Assembly: GCA_021783385.1 (NCBI GenBank) | Contig: JAJXTX010000027.1 | Coordinates: 1-13,771 of the forward strand | Origin: Pseudomonadota bacterium | Lineage (GTDB): Bacteria; Pseudomonadota; Gammaproteobacteria; Xanthomonadales; Rhodanobacteraceae | Reading direction: 5' to 3' | Length of the DNA: 13,771 nucleotides | Shown here: one piece after another, positions 6,643 through 13,771 of the stretch | How positions within the stretch are numbered: position 1 is the first letter of the stretch | Layout of the letters: every line of letters begins with the position of its first letter | Translations under genes and position numbers: made by a program | Notes under the pieces: generated by a model | Database searches by the model: none | What the model was told of the DNA's origin: nothing | The model's input: only the letters and a program-made list of their open reading frames with translations

Positions 6643-6694
6643 CGCCTGCAGGGCCCGCCCGGCAGCGCCTCAAGAAACGGCCGCCCTGCAGGCG
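6643..6694. repeat. 12-bp perfect inverted repeat
   Basis: CGCCTGCAGGGC (6643-6654) is the exact reverse complement of GCCCTGCAGGCG (6683-6694), with 28 bases between. A second, tighter hairpin, GCCGCC-CTGCA-GGCGGC (6680-6696), is followed on the minus strand by GTTTC. The tighter one may descend from the terminator of the M13 peptidase copy whose remains lie just beyond. Confidence 0.45.
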
Positions 6695-6730
6695 GCTCTC
6701 GCGTTGGCGCCTTTCATGAAAGCCACGCCC

Positions 6731-6828
6731 CGATCTTCATCCGCTGATCCGGCGCCAGGAAGGGGTTTCTGGCCGGGCTTCAGATCGAGCACGCGATACC
6801 CGGGCGTCGAGGTTGCAGACGGTGAACC
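6731..6828 (-). pseudogene. Decayed C-terminal end of an M13 metallopeptidase gene
   Basis: Bases 6731-6828 align along their length with 12708-12805, the last ~30 codons of the M13 peptidase gene at the right edge. They share CCGCTGATCCGGCGCCAG, CCGGGCTTCA and GGCGTCGAGGTTGC. Two single-base insertions relative to the intact copy (near 6755-6765 and 6785-6800) break the frame, and the stop codon is lost. Readable scraps on the minus strand include NLDA and LDLKPGQK. Weaker similarity may extend to about 6890 (GCCAGGCG, TGGCCGAAGGC). It is probably a relic of a second M13 gene or of a duplication. Confidence 0.75.
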
Positions 6829-7559
6829 CACTCCCACAAGGGCGCGCCCTGGTAGCCAGGCGAGGCAGGCGATGGTGTGGCCGAAGGCATCGAGATGGGC
6901 TCGCGCGTTCGACCCGGCATTAAACCGTTTTCATCTGCTTGTGTGCGCTCTCCGCCATGCCCGGCGTGAGCAAAATTCAACGTGGCCGGTGGGTCTTGCT
7001 TGGACGTCTGGACGGCCAAATGCCGGAGTGTCCATCGTTGCCACGATTTCTCCTGAAGTGTGACGCACGTCACAAATACCTGCCAGGCGAGGGGAACTGG
7101 CAAGCGTTTCACATCGCATATACCAGATGTGCCTGATGCTGGATTTACTGGCAAACACAGATTTGTCAGCGGCCGTTCTCAACGAGACGGCTTCAAGAAG
7201 GGGGAAAACTCACGACTCGCAACAAAGCTCGCCTCTTCGGGGCGTACGAGCGCCTGTGCATGCGAACCGCGAGAGCGTGAGGGCGTGCAGTTTCAGAAAA
7301 GTGTCGACTGCCGAGGCGCGTGGCAGCTGAAGTGCGCCCATGAGCCCGGTAAAGGCTTCCCTCCGATATCACGGCGCTTGTTCGCATGTCATCGGCTTGC
7401 GCGTCACGGCCGCTTCCATGGCGTGTTCGCGCAGTTCGCTGACGCTCATTTCCAAACAGCCGCCGCCTTGATTCACCCCCGCACCTGACCGCGTACGGGC
7501 TGCATCCGACGAATTGTCCCTGTGAGTGGGCATTTCAAACTCACGCCAAGAAGTCAATC
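6829..7559. other. Long non-coding stretch ahead of the secretion operon
   Basis: I see no full gene in these ~730 bases. They hold possible further M13 peptidase relics (to ~6890), the CRP/Clp site at 7059-7074, and small inverted repeats (TGCCAG/CTGGCA at 7081-7102, CACATC/GATGTG at 7110-7131). A hairpin with a TTCG loop lies near 7228-7252. A 26-codon minus-strand frame starting MSVSELREHAMEAAV (7449 to 7369) has GC-rich third positions and may be a gene fragment. If transcription begins near 7129, tpsB would have a ~430-base leader. Confidence 0.5.
7059..7074. promoter_or_regulatory. Perfect CRP/Clp-type binding site
   Basis: TGTGACGCACGTCACA matches the CRP consensus TGTGA-N6-TCACA exactly. 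Xanthomonads use a CRP-like protein, Clp, with the same site preference. A CATATA box at 7117-7122 would start transcription about 62 bases from the centre of the site, the usual class I activation distance, and there is no good -35 box, as expected for an activator-dependent promoter. It would drive tpsB-tpsA-ldt. Confidence 0.6.
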
Positions 7560-9227
7560 ATGAAAAAAACCAAGATATTACCGCTGGTGTTGCTGACCCT
7601 CAGCCAGGGCGCGTTTGCCCAGCAGATACCCGGTGCAGGCAGCCAACTGCAGCAGCTCCCGCCGTCCCCGGCGGTGCAGCAAGCCGCGCCCAAGATCCGC
7701 ATCGAGGAGGCGACTGCACCGGCAACGCCGGCTTCGGAGTCCGTCAGGGTGCTGGTCAAGGTGTTGCACGTGACCGGCGCGCACGTTTTTTCAGAAGCAC
7801 AGCTGGTGACCGTCGCTGGCTTCCGTCCCGGGTCGCAGCTGTCGCTGGCGGATATGCAGGTGATGGCCTCGCGCATCACCGGGTTCTACCACCGCCACGG
7901 TTATTTCGTGGCGCGCGCATATCTGCCGGCTCAGCAGGTGACCAACAACGTCGTGAACATCGCGGTCAGTGAGGGCCGATATGGAAAGATCACGTTGCGC
8001 AACAGCAGCAACCTCTCCGGCACGCTCGCGCAGGACAAGCTGCGCGGCCTGAACAGCGGTGACCCGATCACGATCCAGCCGCTGGAAAACCGCCTGCTGC
8101 TGCTCTCGGATGTACCCGGTGTGCATGTGTCCTCGACACTGGCGCCAGGGGCGTCGCCCGGCAGCTCCGACCTGCTCGTCAATATCACACCCGGTCAACG
8201 CCTGACCGGCAGTGTGGATGCGGACAATGCAGGCAACCCGTACACCGGCGAATATCGCCTTGGCGCGACGGTAAACCTCAACGATCCACTCGGGCGCGGC
8301 GATGTCGCCAGCCTGCGTGTGCTGACGTCGGGCCCCGGGCTGCGCTACGGCCGCGCCTCGTACCAGATGGAGTTTGGTCGGGCGACGGCCGGCGTCGCCT
8401 ACAGCAAGCTCGACTACAGGCTGGGCAAGCAGTTCAGGGCGCTGGGCGCGCATGGTTCGGCCGAGGTGGCCAGCATCTATGGCTTCTATCCCCTGCTGCG
8501 CTCGCGCGACACCAATCTCACCGCCGGTCTCGTCTACGAGGACAAGACCTTCCAGGACGATATCGACCTGTTTCACTCGGTCAGCGATCGCACGGCGCAT
8601 GTGGTCACCGGGCAACTCTACGGAAGCCATCAGGACCGCCTCGGTGGCGGCGGCGTGACCAGCTTCTTCGTGAGCCTCTCGGCCGGTTCGCTCGACATCC
8701 AGACGCCGGCTGTACGAGCCGCGGATGCCGTCACGGCACGCAGCAACGGCGCTTACGACAAGCTGTGGTTCAACGTGGCGCGACTGCAGCGGGTGACCGA
8801 CCTGGTGTCGCTGGACGCCAGCATCACCGGACAACTGGCGTCGAAAAACCTCGATTCCTCGGAAAAGATGGTGCTTGGCGGCATGGATGGGGTCCGCGCC
8901 TATCCGCAGGGCGAGGGCTTCGGTGACGAGGGTTACCTCGCCCGTCTCGAGGCGCGCCTGCTGCTCGCCGGATTGTCCGGTCACGTGCCTGGTCAGGTGC
9001 ACCTGATCGGCTTCGTCGACAGCGGGCACATCACCATCAACAAGCATCCCTGGTACACCGGACCGAACAGTCGAACCCTGAGCAGTGTGGGTGTGGGCCT
9101 CACCTGGGACGATCCGGGCGACTTCTCGGTGAGGACGTATTACGCGCACAAGCTCGGCAGCGAAAGCGCGATTTCCGCACCCGACAGGTCGGGGCGCTTC
9201 TGGATCCAGGTGATCAAGTATTTCTGA
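7560..9227 (+). CDS. Two-partner secretion transporter TpsB (ShlB/FhaC family)
   Basis: This 555-residue outer-membrane protein exports the neighbouring TpsA. A signal peptide (MKKTKILPLVLLTLSQGAFA) is followed by a Gln/Pro-rich linker to about residue 60. A POTRA region spans ~62-140 (RVLVKVLHVTGAHVFSE to VNIAVSEGRYGK), with a second POTRA-like part after it. The remainder is a beta-barrel of the ShlB type. The family's conserved pore-loop signature is present as VRAYP (445-449) in GGMDGVRAYPQGEGFGDEGY, and the protein ends in YF, as barrels recognised by BAM do. Length is normal for FhaC/ShlB. A weak AAGAAG ribosome site precedes the ATG. tpsA begins 51 bases downstream. Confidence 0.93.
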   Translation: MKKTKILPLVLLTLSQGAFAQQIPGAGSQLQQLPPSPAVQQAAPKIRIEEATAPATPASESVRVLVKVLHVTGAHVFSEAQLVTVAGFRPGSQLSLADMQVMASRITGFYHRHGYFVARAYLPAQQVTNNVVNIAVSEGRYGKITLRNSSNLSGTLAQDKLRGLNSGDPITIQPLENRLLLLSDVPGVHVSSTLAPGASPGSSDLLVNITPGQRLTGSVDADNAGNPYTGEYRLGATVNLNDPLGRGDVASLRVLTSGPGLRYGRASYQMEFGRATAGVAYSKLDYRLGKQFRALGAHGSAEVASIYGFYPLLRSRDTNLTAGLVYEDKTFQDDIDLFHSVSDRTAHVVTGQLYGSHQDRLGGGGVTSFFVSLSAGSLDIQTPAVRAADAVTARSNGAYDKLWFNVARLQRVTDLVSLDASITGQLASKNLDSSEKMVLGGMDGVRAYPQGEGFGDEGYLARLEARLLLAGLSGHVPGQVHLIGFVDSGHITINKHPWYTGPNSRTLSSVGVGLTWDDPGDFSVRTYYAHKLGSESAISAPDRSGRFWIQVIKYF

Positions 9228-9278
9228 TCGTCATTTGGCCCTTGCACAGGGTCCTGAGAAAGCATTCGAGAATTCACC

Positions 9279-11708
9279 ATGAACCGCAATGATCGCTCCA
9301 CCCAGAACACGCGCGGCGACGCAGCCGCCGCCAACATGTGCCGCAGCGACAACTCAAGGAGCGGGTCCGGCGCAGGCCGAGGCACCGGATTGGCGTCGCT
9401 CACCAGGCGGGCACTGTCGGCCTCGCTGATGCTGGCGCTGGCCATGTCAGCCCACGCGACCGGCCCCACCGGCGGCGTGGTCACCGCCGGTCAGGCCAGC
9501 ATCAGCAGCAACGGAGCCACCACGACGATCACGCAATCCAGTGCGAACGTCATTATCAACTGGCAGAGCTTCAGCATCGGTGCGGGCGATACCGTGCAGT
9601 TCGTGCAGCCCGGCCGCACGTCCGTGGCACTGAACCGGGTGCTGGGCGCCGATCCGTCGGTGATCCTGGGGAACCTCACCGCCAACGGCAACGTCTTTTT
9701 GCTCAACCCCAATGGCATCCTGTTCGGCAACGGCGCATCGGTGAACGTCGGTGGTCTGGTGGGATCCACCATGGGCATCACCGACGCCGACTTCATGGCC
9801 GGCCACTATGCCTTTGCCGGCGCCGGCGCCGGCTCGATCGTCAACCGGGGCCGCATCGATGCAGCCAGTGGCGGCTATGTGGCACTGATGGGTGGTCACG
9901 TCAGCAACCAGGGCATCATGTCGGCCCGGCTCGGGAGCGTGGTGCTCGCCAGCGGTACGGCGGTCACTTTGGACGTGGCGGGTGATGGGCTGCTGAACGT
10001 GTCGGTGTCGCAGGGCGCGGTGAATGCGCTGGTCAGCAACGGCGGCTTGATTCAGGCCGACGGTGGCCGCGTGTTGCTGACCGCACAGGCGGCCGGCAAC
10101 CTGCTCGATACCGTCGTCAACAATACCGGCGTGATCCAGGCACAGACGATCGCGAACCACAACGGCATGATCCTGTTGCTGGGGGACATGCAAAGCGGCA
10201 GCGTGAACGTCGGCGGGACGCTGGATGCCAGTGCCCCGGGCGGTGGTGGCGGTGGCTTCGTGGAGACATCCGCTGCCCACGTCAACATCCGCGACGGCGC
10301 GCACGTCAGCACGTCCGCCGCGCAGGGGAAGACCGGGCAATGGCGGATCGATCCACTGGATTTCACGGTGGGCAGCGCCCCGGGCGACAACATTTCCGGC
10401 GCGACGCTCTCCGGTGAGCTGGTCACCAACAACATCAGCATCGACACCACCGGTACGACCGGTACCGGCAATGGCGATATCTTCATCAATGATGCCGTGA
10501 GCTGGACGGCCAGCAGTACGCCGACCACGCTGACGCTCAACGCCAATCGCGACGTCAACATCAACGCTGCCGTGACCTCCACCAACGGCAGCTTCTCGGT
10601 GTGCTGCGGGCGCGATGTCAATGTCAACGGGGCGATCAGCGCCACCAACGGCAGTATCAAGCTGAGCGGGGGTAACAACATCAATCAGAACGCAGCCATC
10701 ACGGTGACGGATGGCAATCTGCTGATGTGTGCGGGCAACAACATCAATGTCTTCTCCGCACTCACGCTGACCCGTGGCACTGCCGATCCCACCCGTAGCC
10801 TGGGCCTGCCGCTGGGCGTGACCCTGAGTGCCGATACGGACGGCACCGGCCCCGGCATCGCCGGCGGCACGGTGATATTCGGGTCGCTGGCGCCGCTGGC
10901 GGTGGTCACCGCGGCGCCGGTGAACATCTACTACAACCCGCTGTCCTACACGGCGCCCACGGATTACACCAACAAGTTCACGCTTACCCAGGGCGCCACG
11001 CTGACCGAATACATGCTGGTGTTCGCCGCCGGGGGCGACAAGACCTTCGACGGCACCACGGCGACCACCCTGACCGGGTTGAAAGGCAGCCCGCCGGGGG
11101 TAACCCTGGTCAACGGCAGCGGCAGCAGGGCGAACTTCGATACCGCCGCCGTGGGCGTGAACAAGGGCATTACGTATACCGGTTACACGTTGGCGGGGCC
11201 CAATGCGGGCGCTTACGCATTGCCGCTGAATTGCTGCGGCCCGGTGGTCGCGCACACCACCGGGACGATCATCGCTGCAGCACCGGCACCGGCACCGGCA
11301 CCCGCACCGGCACCAGCACCAGCACCAGCACCAGCACCAGCACCAGCACCAGCACCAGCACCAGCACCAGCACCAGCACCCGCACCCGCACCAGCACCCG
11401 CACCCGCACCAGCACCAGCACCCGCACCCGCACCCGCACCCGCACCCGCACCCGCACCCGCACCGGCACCGGCTCCCGCAGCAGTCCCGCCTTCACTTCC
11501 ATCCAGGTTGGCAGAGGGGGCGCCGATCCTGGGAATCCTGCCGCCGCCTGTCGCCCCGTTATCCACGGCACCTGCCCTGCTGGTTGAAGTGCTCCCCGCG
11601 TCGCCGCTGGTCATGACCTCGGTGGAGGCGCCGGCGCCAGTGCCGGCAGTCAGCCGGGTCATTCCCTATGTGGCGCCGTATTACAAGCCGAAGCCGGAAC
11701 GGAATTAG
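9279..11708 (+). CDS. TpsA exoprotein, filamentous haemagglutinin-type, with Ala-Pro linker
   Basis: This 809-residue protein is predicted to be secreted through the TpsB next door. It has a long N-terminal extension and a signal peptide ending SAHA (cleavage after ~60). The TPS/haemagglutination-activity domain follows (~62-190), with NPNGILFGN (NPNG at 143-146). Next come beta-helix-like repeats rich in VNxNxAI patterns (~190-520) and one YDG/MBG-type domain (~587-660, DKTFDGTTATTL). After 33 Ala-Pro dipeptides (668-733) there is a Pro-rich tail ending YYKPKPERN. It is short for the family and has no large C-terminal toxin domain, so it is more likely an adhesin than a CdiA-like effector. 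Six cysteines (21, 442, 443, 484, 652, 653) are unusual for a TpsA. Confidence 0.9.
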   Translation: MNRNDRSTQNTRGDAAAANMCRSDNSRSGSGAGRGTGLASLTRRALSASLMLALAMSAHATGPTGGVVTAGQASISSNGATTTITQSSANVIINWQSFSIGAGDTVQFVQPGRTSVALNRVLGADPSVILGNLTANGNVFLLNPNGILFGNGASVNVGGLVGSTMGITDADFMAGHYAFAGAGAGSIVNRGRIDAASGGYVALMGGHVSNQGIMSARLGSVVLASGTAVTLDVAGDGLLNVSVSQGAVNALVSNGGLIQADGGRVLLTAQAAGNLLDTVVNNTGVIQAQTIANHNGMILLLGDMQSGSVNVGGTLDASAPGGGGGGFVETSAAHVNIRDGAHVSTSAAQGKTGQWRIDPLDFTVGSAPGDNISGATLSGELVTNNISIDTTGTTGTGNGDIFINDAVSWTASSTPTTLTLNANRDVNINAAVTSTNGSFSVCCGRDVNVNGAISATNGSIKLSGGNNINQNAAITVTDGNLLMCAGNNINVFSALTLTRGTADPTRSLGLPLGVTLSADTDGTGPGIAGGTVIFGSLAPLAVVTAAPVNIYYNPLSYTAPTDYTNKFTLTQGATLTEYMLVFAAGGDKTFDGTTATTLTGLKGSPPGVTLVNGSGSRANFDTAAVGVNKGITYTGYTLAGPNAGAYALPLNCCGPVVAHTTGTIIAAAPAPAPAPAPAPAPAPAPAPAPAPAPAPAPAPAPAPAPAPAPAPAPAPAPAPAPAPAPAPAPAPAPAAVPPSLPSRLAEGAPILGILPPPVAPLSTAPALLVEVLPASPLVMTSVEAPAPVPAVSRVIPYVAPYYKPKPERN
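11280..11477 (+). repeat. 33 hexamer repeats encoding (Ala-Pro)33
   Basis: The repeat unit is GCACCN. Eleven consecutive GCACCA units (11310-11375) and seven consecutive GCACCC units (11418-11459) are exact tandem copies, with mixed units around them. Block-wise identity of the third proline base points to recent slippage. Gain or loss of whole hexamers keeps the frame, so the linker length of TpsA can vary between cells or strains. Confidence 0.9.
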
Positions 11709-11709
11709 A

Positions 11710-12435
11710 GTGCGATACACGACTTCGGCTCGTTCGCTGGTGCGTTCGACTCGTGCAACAGGCCATCCGGCCCGCGGGGCTCTTCGTCAGTGTGTGGCAC
11801 TGGCGATGGTCGTTGCGTGCCATACGGCGTACGCCGGTGTCGGGCCGGATCCGGCGTCATCGAAGGTGTCAAACCTGGCGCACTGGGTGATCGCGTCGCA
11901 CGACAACGACCACATGCCCTATGTGATCATCGACAAGGTCAATGCCGAGGTGTTCCTGTTCGATGCCGCCGGGCACCTTCAAGCCGCTGCGCCCGCCTTG
12001 CTTGGCCTGGCCCGGGGCGATCGCTCGGTCAAGGGGATCGGTGACGAGAGGATGTCAGCTATTCGGCCACAGGATCGCATCACGCCAGCTGGCCGCTTTG
12101 TGGCGTCGCTCGGTCGTGACCCGCACGGCAAGGAGATCCTGTGGGTCGACTACAAGGATGCGATAGCACTGCACCCCGTGGTCAAGGGGACGCCGCAGGA
12201 ACGACGTGCCGAACGCCTGGCAAGTCCGACTTCGGCTGACAATCGCATTTCTTACGGTTGCATCAACGTGCCGCTGGTGTTCTACCGGAAGTTCATCAGC
12301 CCTGCCTTTGCGCATACCAGCGGCGTCGTCTACATCCTGCCGGAAGAAAGTTCGGTACGAGGCTTCTTTGGGTCATACAAACTTGGAGCAGGCACAGGAT
12401 CCTCCACCGGGCCCGGCCCGAATACGGTTCGGTAA
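11710..12435 (+). CDS. Periplasmic L,D-transpeptidase (YkuD family)
   Basis: This ~241-residue enzyme, if started at GTG 11710, is predicted to form or exchange meso-DAP cross-links in peptidoglycan, or to attach proteins to it. The signature SYGCINV places the catalytic cysteine at C184, with the upstream histidine in IALHP (H155); NRISYGCINVP is a common variant of the usual S/T-H-G-C-R motif. A basic N-terminus and hydrophobic stretch (VALAMVVACHTAYA) form a signal peptide. GTG 11710 is preferred because it follows the tpsA stop by one base and GGAA lies before it; ATG 11668 would overlap tpsA by 41 bases. The tight spacing puts it in the tpsBA operon. No typical terminator follows. Confidence 0.85.
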   Translation: MRYTTSARSLVRSTRATGHPARGALRQCVALAMVVACHTAYAGVGPDPASSKVSNLAHWVIASHDNDHMPYVIIDKVNAEVFLFDAAGHLQAAAPALLGLARGDRSVKGIGDERMSAIRPQDRITPAGRFVASLGRDPHGKEILWVDYKDAIALHPVVKGTPQERRAERLASPTSADNRISYGCINVPLVFYRKFISPAFAHTSGVVYILPEESSVRGFFGSYKLGAGTGSSTGPGPNTVR

Positions 12436-12594
12436 CCGGGCGCCATCGGACGGAGGAAGCCGCAAGAACCGGGGCAATCAGGTCTGCGATGTCAAAAAAT
12501 CACGGCATGGACGCAACATCGTCGGGCAACACGCGAGGGAGGTGAGCCCTCGGGGCAAGCGGGGAACACGCTTTGAGCGGCATGGCGCGACGAT

Positions 12595-12612
12595 GGCCAC
12601 GGCCACGGCCAC
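12595..12612. repeat. Short tandem repeat (GGCCAC)3
   Basis: Three exact copies of GGCCAC, with a fourth imperfect unit, lie in the gap between the L,D-transpeptidase gene and the M13 peptidase gene. The rest of this gap (12436-12656) holds a 6-bp hairpin CGAGGG/CCCTCG (12534-12552) without a T-run, and nothing else I recognise. Confidence 0.6.
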
Positions 12613-12656
12613 GGCCTCGGCGCTCACGCCAACCGCCAGACCAACCCCGCATCGAA

Positions 12657-12682
12657 AAAGGCCGCTCTTGCGAGCGGCCTTT
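12657..12682 (-). terminator. Rho-independent terminator of the M13 peptidase gene
   Basis: A 10-bp perfect stem, AAAGGCCGCT with AGCGGCCTTT, encloses a six-base loop; on the minus strand the stem runs into TTTTTC. It lies about 20 bases past the peptidase stop. It may also stop plus-strand transcripts from the tps operon, although the T-run on that side is short. Confidence 0.85.
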
Positions 12683-12702
12683 GGGTTTCCAGCATTTGAC
12701 TG

Positions 12703-13771
12703 CTACCAGATCTTCACCCGCTGATCCGGCGCCAGATACAGCTTCTGACCGGGCTTCACGTCGAACGCGGGATACCAGGCGTCGAGGTTGCGCACGGTGA
12801 GGGCGCGGAAGTTGGCCGGGGCGTGCACGTCGGTGGCCAGGCGCTGGCGCAGGGCGGCGTCGCGGATCTTCGAGCGCCAGGCCTGGCCGAAGGCGAGGAA
12901 GAAGCGCTGGTCGCCGCTGAGGCCGTCGATCACCGGCGCCGGCTTGCCGCCGAGCGAGTTGTGGTACGCGATATAGGCGATGGTGAGGCCCGACACGTCG
13001 GCGATGTTCTCGCCCAGCGTCTGCTGGCCGTTGACGTGCAGACCGGGCAGCGGCTGGTACTGGTCGTATTGCTGCACAAGCTGCTGGCCGGCGGCCTCGA
13101 AGTGCTTGAGGTCGGCCGGCGTCCACCAGTTTTCCAGCTTGCCCTGCGCGTCGAAGTCGGCGCCCAGGTTGTCGAAGCTGTGGCTGATCTCGTGGCCGAT
13201 GATCGCGCCGATGGCGCCGTAGTTGGCGGCGGCGTCGGCCTTGGGGTTGAAGAACGGCGGCTGCAGGATCGCGGCGGGGAAGTTCAGTGCGTTCTGCAGT
13301 GGCAGGTTCACCGCGTTGACGGTCTGCGGCGTCATCCACCACTCGCCGCGGTCGACCGGCTGATGCAGCTTGGCCAGCTGGTGCTGGTACTCGAACTTCA
13401 GCGCGCGCTGGTGGTTGCCCAGCGGGTCGTCGTGGTGGATGGCGAGCGTGGCGTAGTTGCGCCAGGTTTCGGGATAGCCCACGCCGACCTTCAGCGTGTC
13501 GAGCTTGGCTTCCGCCTTGGTGCGGGTGGCCGGGGTCATCCAGCTCAGCGTGTTGAGGCGCTGGTGGAAGGCGGCGATCAGGTTGCTCACCAGCTGCTGC
13601 ACCGCCGCCTTGGACGCGGCCGGGAAGTAGCGCTGCACGTACAACTGGCCCACCGCGTCACCGAGGTCGACGTTGGTGGCGGCCACCGCCAGCTTCCAGC
13701 GCGGCTGCTGCTGCGGCGTGCCCTGCAGGGTGCGGCCGTAGAAGTCGAAGCTGAGCTCGGCGTAGGCCTTG
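12703..13771 (-). CDS. M13-family metallopeptidase (neprilysin/PepO-like), C-terminal part
   Basis: The reading frame enters from the right edge without a start, so only the last ~355 residues are seen. The zinc site is complete: HEISH (13180-13194) in IIGHEISHSFDNLGADFD, and the third ligand in ENIAD (12997-13011) within GENIADVSGL. The substrate-stabilising HAPANFR motif and the terminal YLAPDQRVKIW match M13 enzymes. The NxxxFPAAxLQPPFF stretch before the zinc site, which binds the peptide backbone in this family, is also present as NALNFPAAILQPPFF. These enzymes cleave peptides and are usually exported to the periplasm; the signal peptide would lie outside the window. A GTG at 13686 lies inside the conserved region and is not the true start. 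A decayed copy of the gene's end occurs at 6731-6828. Confidence 0.92.
   Translation of the reverse strand, partial: KAYAELSFDFYGRTLQGTPQQQPRWKLAVAATNVDLGDAVGQLYVQRYFPAASKAAVQQLVSNLIAAFHQRLNTLSWMTPATRTKAEAKLDTLKVGVGYPETWRNYATLAIHHDDPLGNHQRALKFEYQHQLAKLHQPVDRGEWWMTPQTVNAVNLPLQNALNFPAAILQPPFFNPKADAAANYGAIGAIIGHEISHSFDNLGADFDAQGKLENWWTPADLKHFEAAGQQLVQQYDQYQPLPGLHVNGQQTLGENIADVSGLTIAYIAYHNSLGGKPAPVIDGLSGDQRFFLAFGQAWRSKIRDAALRQRLATDVHAPANFRALTVRNLDAWYPAFDVKPGQKLYLAPDQRVKIW

Noticed and set aside
7791..9149. A 452-codon open frame on the minus strand across tpsB
   Set aside because: It is the antisense shadow of a strong GC-rich coding gene: its translation has no recognisable domain, and tpsB shows clear family motifs on the plus strand.
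9279..9460. An extended signal peptide region (ESPR) of the usual TpsA type
   Set aside because: The N-terminus is long and charged but lacks the recognisable ESPR pattern with conserved aromatic residues; I only call a long signal peptide.
9447..11255. A 602-codon open frame on the minus strand across tpsA
   Set aside because: Long stop-free antisense frames are expected opposite GC-rich repetitive genes; the product is His/Arg/Gly-rich with no domain and no ribosome site.
11280..11477. The hexamer tract as a CRISPR array
   Set aside because: The units are six bases, contiguous and in frame as Ala-Pro; there are no spacers and no cas genes.
11668..11709. ATG 11668 as the start of the L,D-transpeptidase
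   Set aside because: It would overlap the end of tpsA by 41 bases and add an Arg-rich stretch encoded inside tpsA; GTG 11710 is better placed, though not proven.
12500..13342. A 280-codon minus-strand frame overlapping the M13 gene
   Set aside because: It is an Arg/Ala-rich out-of-frame shadow of the peptidase, which has all its zinc ligands in the other frame.

Overview
The window is GC-rich, Gram-negative chromosomal DNA. Outer-membrane secretion genes, a periplasmic M13 peptidase, a perfect CRP/Clp-type site and the style of the intergenic repeats suggest a gammaproteobacterium of the Xanthomonadales (Rhodanobacter/Dyella/Luteibacter-like). This is inferred from gene content and is not proven.

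Left third (1-5819): a worn restriction/toxin-antitoxin island. It opens with the last ~57 codons of a type I specificity gene (hsdS), cut off by an in-frame stop and joined without a stop to an intact UPF0158 gene. Next, on the minus strand, is a translationally coupled pair: a 256-residue protein of unknown function and a PIN-domain nuclease. A gene-free stretch (2088-2739) holds nested hairpins, a perfect inverted repeat, a larger intergenic repeat element, and the truncated, frameshifted tail of a ParE/RelE toxin. A Phd/YefM antitoxin and a VapC toxin follow, with a GTGTACAC operator in front, and then hsdR after only 15 bases. No hsdM or complete hsdS lies in the window.

Middle (5926-7559): an AbrB-type antitoxin and a Doc/Fic toxin on the minus strand, with a palindromic operator. 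Upstream lies a decayed copy of the C-terminal end of an M13 peptidase whose intact relative is at the right edge. A long non-coding stretch with a perfect CRP/Clp site then leads into the secretion operon.

Right part (7560-12435): a compact plus-strand operon. It encodes a TpsB outer-membrane transporter, a short TpsA haemagglutinin-like exoprotein with 33 Ala-Pro dipeptides, and a periplasmic L,D-transpeptidase beginning 1-2 bases after tpsA. The dedicated cell-wall cross-linking enzyme beside a two-partner system is the most interesting functional unit: it may fit the peptidoglycan to the exoprotein or its transporter. At the edge (12703-13771, minus strand) is the C-terminal part of an M13 metallopeptidase ending at a strong hairpin terminator.

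The first 104 bases hold no gene I can recognise.
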